From the NCBI RefSeq assembly GCF_026626305.1, contig NZ_JAPNUE010000002.1:372001-436000 (forward strand): a stretch of 64,000 nucleotides of DNA, written 5' to 3'. The notes below the pieces were generated by a model. That model saw only the letters and a list, made by a program, of their open reading frames with translations. It had not been told where the DNA came from and ran no database searches. The stretch comes from Frigidibacter sp. RF13 (lineage in GTDB: Bacteria; Pseudomonadota; Alphaproteobacteria; Rhodobacterales; Rhodobacteraceae). Both the position numbers and the translations under genes were made by a program. Shown here piece after piece: positions 45,814-54,631 of the stretch (within the stretch, counting starts at the first letter, position 1; each line of letters starts with the position of its first letter).

Positions 45814-46425
45814 TCAGATCAGCAGCACCTGGGTGCCGACCTTGGCGAAGCTGAAAAGCTCGGTGATATGTTCGTTGTAAAGCCCGACGCAGCCGTTCGA
45901 CGACCGCCGCCCAATCTTGCGGGTGTCATGCGTGCCGTGGATGCGGTAATATTGCCAGCTGAGATAAAGCGCGAGGGGCCCGAGCGGGTTCTTCGGATCG
46001 CCACCCTCGACCACCTCGGGCCATTCGGGATTGCGCTGCCGCATTTCCGGCGTCGGGCGCCAGGTCGGTTTGACCACCTTTTCAACCACCTGGGTGCGGC
46101 CGCGGCGCGTCAGCTCCTCCGACAAAGCGACCGAGCAGGGATAGAGCCGGTAGGTCGCGCCATCCTCACTGAAGTAGTGCAGGGCGCGCGAGGTAATGTC
46201 GACGAGGATTGCGCCCTTCGCGAGATTGGCGAAATAGGGCTGCCATTCGAGCGAGCGGAAGCTCGAGATATTGTGGCGGATATTGTTGCTCAGGTCCTGC
46301 TCGAACTCGGTCGTACCATCATTGACCGCCTGCGCAAGCGCGGGTGCTGCGAGGCTTCCCGCCGCGAGTGCCGCAGCCCCGCCCAGAAGCGCGCGGCGGC
46401 TCAGCTCTTTTCCGTCTGAACGCAT
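45814..46425 (-). CDS. L,D-transpeptidase with Tat-type signal
   Basis: A 203-residue exported YkuD-domain protein. A twin-arginine signal is likely (SRRALLGGAAALAAG, residues 9-23). The active site is IHGTHDTRKIGRRSSNGCVGLYN, seen as H163, G172 and C179 in SNGCVGLY. The residue after GCV is Gly where most members have Arg, an unusual change. It would make 3-3 peptidoglycan cross-links or attach proteins to diaminopimelate in the periplasm. ATG 46425 begins the signal; an open frame upstream is not a plausible extension. Confidence 0.85.
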   Translation of the reverse strand: MRSDGKELSRRALLGGAAALAAGSLAAPALAQAVNDGTTEFEQDLSNNIRHNISSFRSLEWQPYFANLAKGAILVDITSRALHYFSEDGATYRLYPCSVALSEELTRRGRTQVVEKVVKPTWRPTPEMRQRNPEWPEVVEGGDPKNPLGPLALYLSWQYYRIHGTHDTRKIGRRSSNGCVGLYNEHITELFSFAKVGTQVLLI

Positions 46426-46614
46426 TGCCTCATCTCTCCGTTTGCCGGTTGGGGCCGCCGGGGTCCTGCCGTCAGCCCGTGTCATTTCTGGCCGTCCGGG
46501 GCGGTTCGCGCAAATCACGCCTGCGCGAGAGGCCGCCCATCCCGGCGATTTGGCGTTTGAACACCGTTTGGCGAAACTGTAAAGCACGGGCGAAAGAATG
46601 GGAGCCTTCTTCCG

Positions 46615-47124
46615 ATGAACAAGCCTTTTTCCGCCGTTCTCGCCGCGGTCCTGATGCTTGCGGCCTGCCAGACCGGGCAGGTGCAACTTGCCTCCGATGG
46701 GCGCGCGGTGCCGCAGGCCTATGTGATCGGGCCGGGCGATGTGGGCCGCGTGACCTATTCGATGGTCGATTCGATCAATGCGCTGAGGTCGGCCAAGGGG
46801 CTTGCGCCCCTGACGCTCGATGCGCAGCTGACCGCCGCCGCCGCCACCCATTCGCGCGACATGCATCTGCAGAACCGGCCCTGGCATTTCGGGTCCGACG
46901 GGTCCTCGCCGCTCCTCCGGGTGCAGCGCACCGGCTATCCGGGCAAGATGCTGGGCGAGAATATCTCGGAAACCTACGAGAACGAGCGCGAGACGCTTGC
47001 CGCCTGGATGCAGGTTGCCGATACGCGCGGCGTGATCCTGGATCCGGCTGCGATGAAGGTCGGGTTTTCCTGGTTCCAGGAACCGTCGGGCAAGCTCTGG
47101 TGGACGCTCGTCACCGGAAGCTGA
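46615..47124 (+). CDS. CAP-domain (SCP/PR1-like) lipoprotein
   Basis: A 169-residue lipoprotein: signal with lipobox LAAC (Cys18), then a CAP domain from about residue 45 with SMVDSINALRSAKGLAPLTLDAQLTAAAATHSRDM, HFGSDGSSP and LGENISETYE; the His and Glu that form the CAP cavity are present. CAP proteins in bacteria are poorly understood, sometimes wall-associated. It lies convergent with one L,D-transpeptidase gene and divergent from the other. Confidence 0.88.
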   Translation: MNKPFSAVLAAVLMLAACQTGQVQLASDGRAVPQAYVIGPGDVGRVTYSMVDSINALRSAKGLAPLTLDAQLTAAAATHSRDMHLQNRPWHFGSDGSSPLLRVQRTGYPGKMLGENISETYENERETLAAWMQVADTRGVILDPAAMKVGFSWFQEPSGKLWWTLVTGS

Positions 47125-47182
47125 GCCGTGAGGGGCCGCTCATCGTGCGCTTCGCTTCTCTTCGCTGGGGTGGCGACCGCGG

Positions 47183-47677
47183 TCAGGGCTTGATGAAGAT
47201 CGGCGTGCCGACACGCACCATCGCATAGATCTCCTCGATCTCGCGGTCCTTGACCGCGATGCAGCCAGCGGTCCAGTCCGGCCCGAAGCCGCGATTCTTG
47301 CCCGCGCGGCCGTGGATGAAGATGTCGCCGCCGGGCTTCTTGCCAAGCGCTGCCGCTTCTGCCCGGTCCAGATCGTTCGGATAGGAAATGCCGAGCGACA
47401 GGTGATAGCTGCTTTTCGGATTCCGTCGGTCGATGAAATAGGCGCCTTCGGGAGTCTTGCGGTCGCCCTCGAACTGCTTGTCGCCCACCGGATTGCCGCC
47501 AAGCGCGATGTCGTAGGCTTTCAGCACCTCGCTGTCATGCAGAAGGTACATGCGCCGGTCGGCCTTGTGCACGACGATCGCGGTGACGGCGGGGCCGTTA
47601 TAGGTGCGGAACTTGCCGCCGCAGGAGCTGACGACCGCAAGCGTGGCCAGAAGAAGAATTGCGCGAAGAAATGTCAT
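47183..47677 (-). CDS. L,D-transpeptidase-family lipoprotein
   Basis: A 164-residue YkuD-domain protein with a lipobox, VVSSC (Cys19). The catalytic region is IFIHGRAGKNRGF with the Cys in DWTAGCIAVKD; KTPEGAYFIDRRNPKSSYHLSLGISYPN is typical of the YafK/DpaA-like group, whose members can act as amidases that release Braun-type lipoprotein as well as transpeptidases. It would act in the periplasm from a membrane anchor. Confidence 0.88.
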   Translation of the reverse strand: MTFLRAILLLATLAVVSSCGGKFRTYNGPAVTAIVVHKADRRMYLLHDSEVLKAYDIALGGNPVGDKQFEGDRKTPEGAYFIDRRNPKSSYHLSLGISYPNDLDRAEAAALGKKPGGDIFIHGRAGKNRGFGPDWTAGCIAVKDREIEEIYAMVRVGTPIFIKP

Positions 47678-47739
47678 GCTACCCGTTGCCCTTTTCCGCC
47701 TCTTACACGGCGCGATGCCGGGCGGGAAGGGGGAAGCGG

Positions 47740-48969
47740 TCAGGCTTTCGTGAGGCCGGTGCGCGTCAGGCGCGCAGCCAGTTCGACATGGGTCGACCAG
47801 CGGAACTGGTCCACCACCTCGATCCAGTCAAGCGTGAAGCCCGCGTCCGACAAGATCCGCGCGTCGCGGGCGAAGCTGACCGGGTTGCAGGAGATATAGG
47901 CAACGGCTCTTGTCCGGGAAGCTGCGATTTCAGACACTTGCGCCTCGGCGCCCGCGCGCGGCGGGTCGAGGAGGATCGCGTCATAGCGGTCAAGCTCGTC
48001 GGGCAGAAGCGGGCGGCGGAAGAGGTCGCGCGGCTCGGTCGTGATCCGGTGCAGACCCGGCGCATGGCGCGCGGCGCGGTCAAGGGCTGCAAGCATCGTG
48101 CGTTCGGATTCGACGGCATGTACCTCTGATCCCGCAGCGAGCGGCAGCGAGAAGGTGCCCGCGCCGGAAAAGAGATCGGCGATCCGGTCCGCCCCGCCGA
48201 GTGCCGCCCGCGCCGCAGCGAGGAGTGCCGCCTCGCCCTCGCGCGTCGCCTGGAGGAACGCCCCCGAAGGCGGCTCGACGAGCGCGCCCCCGAAGCGCTG
48301 GGTCGCGGGGCGGCGGACGGCGACGGGCTCGCCCTCCCATGTCAGGCGGGCGAGGTCGGCGCGTTCGGCGATGGCAGCGAGGTCGGTGAACAGCGCGGGC
48401 TCCAGCGGCTTGCCGCCGCTGACCGCGACATCGGCGCCCGCCTCTGTCGCGGTCACGGTCAGCGATATCTCGCCCTTGCGCGAGCCGCCCGCGATGGTCA
48501 GATCGCGCAAGGCGGGCAGAAGGGCCGTAAGCGATGGCAGCAGGAGGTGGCAGTCGCTAAGGTCGGCAAGCGTGCCCGAGGCGCGACCGTGGAAGCCGAC
48601 GATCGCGCCCTTCTTCGTGCGCCTGCCGGAAAGAGTCGCGCGCCTGCGCGACCGTTCGGGCGAGGTATGGACGGCGCGGATCGGCGCCGGAAGGCCCTGA
48701 GCCGCGAGAGCGGCGCGCACCACATCCGCCTTCCAGTCCTCGACGAACCCGTCGGTCGCGTGCATCAGCGCGCAGCCGCCGCAGGCGGCGTAGTGCGGGC
48801 AGGGCGCTCGGCGGCGGTCGGGCGAGGGCGTGACGATGGCGGGGGCGTCCATCCGCCCGTCCGCCACCTCGCCCTCCACCACTTCGCCTGGCAGGGCGCG
48901 CGGCACGTAGACGGGACCCGCCGCGATCCCGTCGCCGAGATGGCCAAGCCGTTCGATCGTCACTTTCAC
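47740..48969 (-). CDS. Class I RNA (uracil-5-)-methyltransferase, TrmA/RlmD-like
   Basis: A 409-residue enzyme. The iron-sulfur cysteines are in CPHYAACGGCALMHA; SAM motif I is IADLFSGAGTFSLPLA; the DPPRAGAE and SCNPVSFARDA segments hold the catalytic Cys. It forms 5-methyluridine in tRNA or 23S rRNA. The short N-terminus carries a small TRAM-like beta strand set. Alphaproteobacterial members of this group are usually RlmC/RlmD relatives, and the exact target uridine is uncertain. Its start overlaps the end of the ABC exporter gene by 4 bases. Confidence 0.9.
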   Translation of the reverse strand: MKVTIERLGHLGDGIAAGPVYVPRALPGEVVEGEVADGRMDAPAIVTPSPDRRRAPCPHYAACGGCALMHATDGFVEDWKADVVRAALAAQGLPAPIRAVHTSPERSRRRATLSGRRTKKGAIVGFHGRASGTLADLSDCHLLLPSLTALLPALRDLTIAGGSRKGEISLTVTATEAGADVAVSGGKPLEPALFTDLAAIAERADLARLTWEGEPVAVRRPATQRFGGALVEPPSGAFLQATREGEAALLAAARAALGGADRIADLFSGAGTFSLPLAAGSEVHAVESERTMLAALDRAARHAPGLHRITTEPRDLFRRPLLPDELDRYDAILLDPPRAGAEAQVSEIAASRTRAVAYISCNPVSFARDARILSDAGFTLDWIEVVDQFRWSTHVELAARLTRTGLTKA

Positions 48970-50798
48970 TGGGCGGCCTCTTCCGTGCCGAGGAAACCGC
49001 CCGACTGACGGCTCCAGTAGCGGGCGTAAAGCCCGCCCCTGGCGAGAAGCACCGCGTGACTGCCCTCTTCGACGATCCGGCCCTGGTCAAGGACCACAAT
49101 CCGGTCCATCTCGGCGATGGTCGAGAGGCGGTGGGCGATGGCCAGAACCGTCTTGCCCTGCATTACCCGGTGAAGCGCTTCCTGCACCTGCGCCTCGACC
49201 TCGCTGTCGAGGGCACTTGTCGCCTCGTCCAGCACAAGGATCGGCGCGTCCTTGAGGAAAGCGCGGGCGAGCGCGATGCGCTGGCGCTGGCCACCTGACA
49301 GTTTCACGCCGCGTTCGCCGAGATGCGCGTCATAGCCCTTGCGGCCCTTGTGGTCTTCGAGGGACGGGATGAACTCGTCCGCCTCCGCCGCCCGCGCAGC
49401 TGCCACCAGATCCGCCTCGGTCGCGTCGGGGCGGCCGTAAAGGATATTGTCGCGGGCGGAGCGGTTGAACATCGCAGTTTCCTGCGTGACCATCGCGATC
49501 TGGCGGCGCAGGCTTTCCTGCGTCACGCCGCGCACATCGCGCCCATCCACAAGAACCCGCCCGCTTTCGGTGTCGTAGAGCCTGAGAAGCAGCGCGACGA
49601 GCGTCGATTTGCCCGCACCCGAGGCGCCGACGATGCCAAGCTTCTCGCCCGGGCGGATGGTCAGGCTGACATGGTCGATGCCACCCCGCGTCCGGCCATA
49701 GGCGAAGGTCACATCGTCAAACCGCACCTCGCCGGTCACGCGCCCCAGATCGGTGGCGTCGGGCGCGTCGGTCAGGGCATGTGGCGGAGTGAGCGTGCGC
49801 ATCCCGTCCTCGACCTCGCCGACCGAGGCATAGATCGACATGAGCGCGAAAGAGACCCAGCCGGTCATCTGCGCGATGCGGATCGAGACGGTACCCGCCG
49901 CCGCGATGTCGCCGGGGGTCGCCTGACCCTTGGACCATAAAAGCAGCGTGCCGCCGATGAGGAGAAGCGGCAGGGTACCGGCAAGCGTCATCAAGGCGAG
50001 GCGGAACCAGGCCGAAAGCCTGCCGAAGTCGAGCGCCGATGTGCGGAACACCTCCATCGCGCCAAGGGCCGCGCGATCCTCGTGATCGGCATGGGCGAAC
50101 AGTTTCACCGTCTTGATATTGGTGATCGTATCGACGACCTGGCCGGTGACCATCGCCCGCGCCCCGGCACGGTCCTTCGATTTCACGCGGATGCGCGGCA
50201 GGAAGGCCCAGATCAGGCCGATATAGACCATAATCCAGATTGTCAGGCCCACCGCTACAACGCCGTCTATGGTCAGAAGAAAGACCGCCGAGCCGATCAG
50301 CGTGGCCAGCGCGAAGGCCACGGTATTGATGGTTTCCGACGCCACATCGGTGACGGCGCGGGCCGCCTGCATCTGTTTCTGCGCGATCCGGCCCGCGAAA
50401 TCATTGTCGAAGAAGGTGACGGCATGGCCCATCGTCCAGCGGTGCAGGCGCGAGAGGACGAGTGGCAGAACATTCGGTTGCACGATGACCGAGTTCGAGG
50501 CCGACGAGAGGCCGAAGGCGAGTGGCCGGAGTATGATCAGGAAGAAGCCGAAGGTCGCGAAAAGCTGCCAGTGATCGCGAAAGACCGTGGCCGCCTCGGC
50601 ACTCGTGGCGACATCGACCACGCGGCCGAGGAAGTCGGCAGTGATCACCTCCATCACGCCGGCGAAGGCCGAGAGGAAAGTCGCGACCAGAAGCGGCCCC
50701 CAGGAGCCTGAGAGACACCAGAGAAAGAAGCGCCCGAGCGTGCGCGGCGGCGGCCCGTCCGCCGGCCGGAAGGCATCAATCGTCCAGAATCGCCTCAC
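48966..50798 (-). CDS. ABC exporter, fused permease-ATPase (second gene)
   Basis: A 610-residue half-transporter: about six membrane segments to residue 330 and an NBD with Walker A GIVGASGAGKSTLVALL, signature LSGGQRQRIALAR, Walker B VLDEATSALD and switch His in AIAHRLST. It is the MsbA/lipid A-like or multidrug exporter type. Together with the upstream half-transporter, whose stop overlaps this gene's start by 4 bases, it probably forms a heterodimer. Both ATPase sites look canonical, unlike many heterodimers with one degenerate site. Confidence 0.93.
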   Translation of the reverse strand: MRRFWTIDAFRPADGPPPRTLGRFFLWCLSGSWGPLLVATFLSAFAGVMEVITADFLGRVVDVATSAEAATVFRDHWQLFATFGFFLIILRPLAFGLSSASNSVIVQPNVLPLVLSRLHRWTMGHAVTFFDNDFAGRIAQKQMQAARAVTDVASETINTVAFALATLIGSAVFLLTIDGVVAVGLTIWIMVYIGLIWAFLPRIRVKSKDRAGARAMVTGQVVDTITNIKTVKLFAHADHEDRAALGAMEVFRTSALDFGRLSAWFRLALMTLAGTLPLLLIGGTLLLWSKGQATPGDIAAAGTVSIRIAQMTGWVSFALMSIYASVGEVEDGMRTLTPPHALTDAPDATDLGRVTGEVRFDDVTFAYGRTRGGIDHVSLTIRPGEKLGIVGASGAGKSTLVALLLRLYDTESGRVLVDGRDVRGVTQESLRRQIAMVTQETAMFNRSARDNILYGRPDATEADLVAAARAAEADEFIPSLEDHKGRKGYDAHLGERGVKLSGGQRQRIALARAFLKDAPILVLDEATSALDSEVEAQVQEALHRVMQGKTVLAIAHRLSTIAEMDRIVVLDQGRIVEEGSHAVLLARGGLYARYWSRQSGGFLGTEEAAQ

Positions 50799-52645
50799 TC
50801 GGCTGCCTCCGCATCCTCGGTCCCGATGAAGCCGCCAGATTGCCGTTCCCAGAAGCGGGCGTAAAGACCACCTCTGTTCAGAAGGTCGGCATGGGTGCCT
50901 TCCTCGGCGATGCGGCCGTCGTCCAGCACCACGATCCGGTCCATCCGCGCGATGGTCGACAGGCGGTGGGCGATGGCTATAACCGTCTTCCCCTCCATCA
51001 CGCCATAAAGCGTGTCCTGGATCGCCGCCTCGACCTCGCTGTCGAGCGCGCTTGTCGCCTCGTCGAGGACAAGGATCGGCGCGTCCTTCAGGATCACGCG
51101 GGCGATCGCCACCCTTTGGCGCTGGCCGCCCGAGAGCTTCACACCGCGTTCGCCCACTTGCGCGTCGTAGCCTGCCCGCCCTTCGGGGTCGCGCAGCGTC
51201 TGGATGAAGCCGTGCGCCTCGGCCCGTTCGGCCGCCGCGATCATCTCCGCCTCGGTCGCCTCGGGGCGGCCGTAGAGGATGTTTTCGCGCACGGTACGGT
51301 GAAGAAGCGAGCTTTCCTGCTGCACCATGCCGATCTGCGCCCTGAGGCTCGCCTGCCGGACCATGGCGATATCCTGCCCGTCGATCCGGATGCGGCCGCC
51401 CTCGCTGTCGTAGAACCTCAGGAGCAGCTTCACCAAGGTCGATTTGCCGGAGCCCGAGCGCCCGATGAGGCCGATCTTCTCGCCCGGCCGGATGGTCAGG
51501 CTGATCCGGTCGATCCCGCCCGAGCCGCGCCCGTAGTGGTGCGACACTTCTTCAAACGCGATCCGCCCCTCGGTCAGCCGCAGGTCCGGCGCGCCCGACG
51601 CGTCGGTCAGGCCGACGGGCTGGGCGATGGTCTCCATGCCTTCGGACACGACGCCAAGCGCCTCGACGAGGTTCGAGGTCGCCCACATCACCCAGTAGGT
51701 CATGCTGGTCAGACGCAGGACCAGCGCCGTTGCCGCAGCGACCGCTCCGGTGCTGGCTGTGCCGTCGAGCCAGAATTTCACCGCAAGGCCCGTCAGCATG
51801 ACGATCAGGCAGGCGTTCAGCGCCGTCAGCATCACGTCCATCTTGGTGACGAGCCGCATCTCGGCGATGAACCGGTCGCGCAGCGCCCGGATCGCCGCGC
51901 CCGCATAATCGACCTCGCGGTCGTCATGGGCGAAAAGCTTCACCGAATGGATGTTGGTATAGCTGTCCACCACCCGCCCCGTGACGGTCGAGCGCGCGTC
52001 GGACGAGGCCTTGGACGCCGGGCCGATCCGCCGCGCCGTCCATCTGAGGAGCGCGAGGTAGAAGACGATCCAGACCGCGAGCGGGATGAAAAGCCGCGCA
52101 TCGGCCCCGATCAGAAGGATCGAGGCGCCGACCACGCTCGTCAGCGCGAATGCCACGCAATCGAGCATCTGGAAAACCGCGTCGCCGATCGAGGGCGGGG
52201 TCTGCATGATGCGGTTGGCGATACGGCCGGCGAAATCATTCTCGAACCAGCCGACGGGCTGACGCAGCACATGTTTGTGCGCCCGCCAGCGCACCAAAGC
52301 GCCGAGATTGGTCAGGATCGTATTGTGCAGAAGGGCGGTGTCGAAAGCCGACACGACCGGCCTTGCGACGAGGACGAGGAAAGCCGCGATGGCGAATTCC
52401 GTACCGTGGTCGGCGAGAAGGGTCGCGGGCGCTTCGCGGCCCAGAAGGTCGACGATGCGGCCAAGATACCAGATGAGTGCAATCTCCGACCCCGCCACCA
52501 GCACCTTGCAGAGCGTGCTGAAGACGAAGACCCAGCGGAAGGGCCGGACATAATCGCGGATGAAGGCGAAAAGCCGGGTGGGCGGTGCGTCGTGCTCGTC
52601 ATAGGCCGCGAAAGGATCGACGAGATTTTCGAAGAAGCGAAACAT
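50795..52645 (-). CDS. ABC exporter, fused permease-ATPase (first gene)
   Basis: A 616-residue half-transporter, similar in plan to the next gene: transmembrane domain to about residue 330, then Walker A GLIGRSGSGKSTLVKLL, LSGGQRQRVAIAR, VLDEATSALD and AIAHRLST. ATG 52645 is chosen because the conserved FRFFENLVDPFAAYDEHDAPP follows it, although the frame stays open upstream. Between its promoter region and this ATG lies a short leader ORF. Likely a lipid or drug exporter; the substrate is unknown. Confidence 0.93.
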   Translation of the reverse strand: MFRFFENLVDPFAAYDEHDAPPTRLFAFIRDYVRPFRWVFVFSTLCKVLVAGSEIALIWYLGRIVDLLGREAPATLLADHGTEFAIAAFLVLVARPVVSAFDTALLHNTILTNLGALVRWRAHKHVLRQPVGWFENDFAGRIANRIMQTPPSIGDAVFQMLDCVAFALTSVVGASILLIGADARLFIPLAVWIVFYLALLRWTARRIGPASKASSDARSTVTGRVVDSYTNIHSVKLFAHDDREVDYAGAAIRALRDRFIAEMRLVTKMDVMLTALNACLIVMLTGLAVKFWLDGTASTGAVAAATALVLRLTSMTYWVMWATSNLVEALGVVSEGMETIAQPVGLTDASGAPDLRLTEGRIAFEEVSHHYGRGSGGIDRISLTIRPGEKIGLIGRSGSGKSTLVKLLLRFYDSEGGRIRIDGQDIAMVRQASLRAQIGMVQQESSLLHRTVRENILYGRPEATEAEMIAAAERAEAHGFIQTLRDPEGRAGYDAQVGERGVKLSGGQRQRVAIARVILKDAPILVLDEATSALDSEVEAAIQDTLYGVMEGKTVIAIAHRLSTIARMDRIVVLDDGRIAEEGTHADLLNRGGLYARFWERQSGGFIGTEDAEAAE

Positions 52646-52720
52646 GGAGAGAACTTTCCAGCGGATGCAACAAGGGTCAGGCGGGGCCTCGCGGGACCGC
52701 CACACGGGGTTCGGTCCGGC

Positions 52721-52753
52721 TCAGGCGAGCTCTGGCAGAATCCCGTTCCTCAT
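52721..52753 (-). CDS. Putative 10-codon leader peptide before the ABC exporter genes
   Basis: ATG AGG AAC GGG, then codons for ILPELA and a TGA stop, giving MRNGILPELA. It is preceded by GGAGGG at ideal spacing (7 bases), stronger than the site of the exporter gene 75 bases downstream. The gap contains GGCGG and CCCGCC arms that could fold. It may regulate the exporter operon by translation-dependent folding; this is inference. Confidence 0.45.
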   Translation of the reverse strand: MRNGILPELA

Positions 52754-52854
52754 GGTGCAACCCTCCGTTGGATGCGGTTCAGATAGCGCAATCACGGGCG
52801 CTTGTCACGCCCCGGATTGTACCAGCCAATGTATCGGCGGCACTCGACCTGTCG

Positions 52855-53448
52855 TCAGTGGCTGAGGATCTGGAGCGTCGAGAGAACGATGAGCCCGGCC
52901 ATCGTCAGGTTGAATAGCCTGAGACGTCCTGCCGTGGTCAGCCAACCGGAAATCGCCTGACCGAGCCCTACCCAGGTCGAGGCGGAGCCGAGGCCCAGAA
53001 GCGTGAAGGTGGCGGCGACGATCAGCGCGAGCCGCCATGGGTCGTCGGGCCGGATGAACTGCGATGTGGCGGCGATCGCCATCGACCAGGCCTTGGGGTT
53101 GATCCACTGGAAGGCGACGGCGGCGAGGAAGGTCATCGGGCGGGCGGCGGACTTTGACTCGGCGCCCGCCGAGGTAGCAATCTTGAAGGCGATCCAGAGG
53201 AGGAGCAGCGCCCCGCCCCAGCGCAGGCCCTCGCGCAAGACGACACTCGTCTGGAACAGGCCGCCGAGCGCGAGGCCGACGATCAGCAGCATCGCTGGAA
53301 AGCCCAAGGCGACACCGGTCAGATGCGGCAGGCTGCGGCGAAAACCGAAGGCGGCGCCGGAGGCGGCCAGCATCGCATTGTTGGGGCCGGGCGTGAACAG
53401 CGTGGCGATGGCAAGCCCGATCAGGGCGATGAATGTCTCGGTCGGCAT
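52855..53448 (-). CDS. LysE/RhtB-family exporter
   Basis: A 197-residue inner-membrane protein with about six helices. LFTPGPNNAMLAASGAAFG, the motif that opens LysE proteins, is at residues 18-36; QWINPKAWSMAIAA is the second hallmark. These proteins export amino acids or derivatives. The amino acid is not identifiable. It is a single gene on the minus strand between the exporter operon and cca. Confidence 0.88.
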   Translation of the reverse strand: MPTETFIALIGLAIATLFTPGPNNAMLAASGAAFGFRRSLPHLTGVALGFPAMLLIVGLALGGLFQTSVVLREGLRWGGALLLLWIAFKIATSAGAESKSAARPMTFLAAVAFQWINPKAWSMAIAATSQFIRPDDPWRLALIVAATFTLLGLGSASTWVGLGQAISGWLTTAGRLRLFNLTMAGLIVLSTLQILSH

Positions 53449-53491
53449 GGGGTCCTCCGGCCCGGGAAAGTGCCGGGACGGGGCGCGCGGT

Positions 53492-54631
53492 TCAAGCCAG
53501 CAATTGTTCCCGTGACAAGATAAAGCCCGAGGCGATCCAGCGCGCCTCTAGGTCCTTCAGCCGTCGGCCGAGCGCCGGGCCGGAGAGATCGGGAAGATCG
53601 GCGGCGCGGACCGGAAAGCGGGCGGCGGTGCCCGCCGCGATCTCTTGGGCGGCGCCAGGGGGCACCGGCTGTTCCAGAAGCGCGAAACGCAAGGCGAGGA
53701 TATCGCGCGCCGCATCCGGCCCGTGGCGCCAGGCGAGTTCGCCGGGCCCGGTCGCCGCGCCGATCCCGTCGCGTAGCACAACCAGCCGCCGCGCCTCGTC
53801 GCGCGACAGGCGGAGCGCGTCGCCCGCGTCAGCGCCGCCGAGCAAAGCGAGGCGGCGGAGCCAGTCGGGCCGGGCGCCCGCCTCCACCGCGACAAGCCGC
53901 GCCAGCGGCGCGGCAGCGGCCCCGGGCAGCACGCGGGCCAGAACGCCCGCCGCTTCCATCGCGGCAAGCGCGGGCGCGGGGTCGGCGGCACCGAGAAGCT
54001 TGCGCATCTCGTGCCCGACCCGCTCTCGCGATAGTGTCCCTATTCCGGCCGAAAGGGCCGCTGCCGCTGCCAGCCCGTCCGGGTCGATCCCGCCCGCGGG
54101 GTCGCCGTAGATCGCGTGAAAACGGAAGAAGCGCAGGATGCGCAGGTAATCTTCGCGGATGCGATCCTCGGGCCGCCCGACGAAGCGCACGCGGCGGGCC
54201 AGAAGGTCGGGCAACCCGCCGAGTGGGTCGATGACCGTGCCGTCGCCTTCGGCATAAAGCGCGTTCATGGTGAAATCGCGCCGCGCCGCATCTTCGGCGA
54301 TATCGTCCGAATAGGCGACTGTCGCGCGCCGCCCGTCGGTTTCCACATCGCGGCGGAAGCTTGTCACCTCATGCGGCCGCCCGCCCGCCACGATGGTGAC
54401 GGTGCCATGGTCGATGCCGGTCGGCACCACCTTTAGCCCCGCCTCTTCGGCCAGTGCGACCACGCGGTCGGGGCGGGCATCTGTCGCGATGTCGATATCG
54501 TCGATGGCGCGGCCCATCAGCGCGTTGCGAACACAACCGCCGACCAGAAGCGTGCGGTGTCCCGCCTTCGTCAGGCAGGCGAGAACCGCCTGCAGGGCTT
54601 CATCGCCGATCCAGTCGCTTTCGATCCTCAT
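53492..54631 (-). CDS. cca: CCA tRNA nucleotidyltransferase
   Basis: A 379-residue class II nucleotidyltransferase that adds or repairs the 3' CCA end of tRNA. LLVGGCVRNALMGRAIDDIDIAT holds the catalytic GG and DID acids; RRDFTMNALYAE and EDYLRILRFFRFHA are family segments. Its ATGA overlap with the CoA pyrophosphatase stop couples it to the upstream genes. It is a full-length member without the HD domain. Confidence 0.93.
   Translation of the reverse strand: MRIESDWIGDEALQAVLACLTKAGHRTLLVGGCVRNALMGRAIDDIDIATDARPDRVVALAEEAGLKVVPTGIDHGTVTIVAGGRPHEVTSFRRDVETDGRRATVAYSDDIAEDAARRDFTMNALYAEGDGTVIDPLGGLPDLLARRVRFVGRPEDRIREDYLRILRFFRFHAIYGDPAGGIDPDGLAAAAALSAGIGTLSRERVGHEMRKLLGAADPAPALAAMEAAGVLARVLPGAAAAPLARLVAVEAGARPDWLRRLALLGGADAGDALRLSRDEARRLVVLRDGIGAATGPGELAWRHGPDAARDILALRFALLEQPVPPGAAQEIAAGTAARFPVRAADLPDLSGPALGRRLKDLEARWIASGFILSREQLLA

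Noticed and set aside
50840..52786. A 648-codon open frame opposite the ABC exporter gene
   Set aside because: No similarity, Arg/Asp/His-rich composition, and the real exporter motifs are on the other strand.
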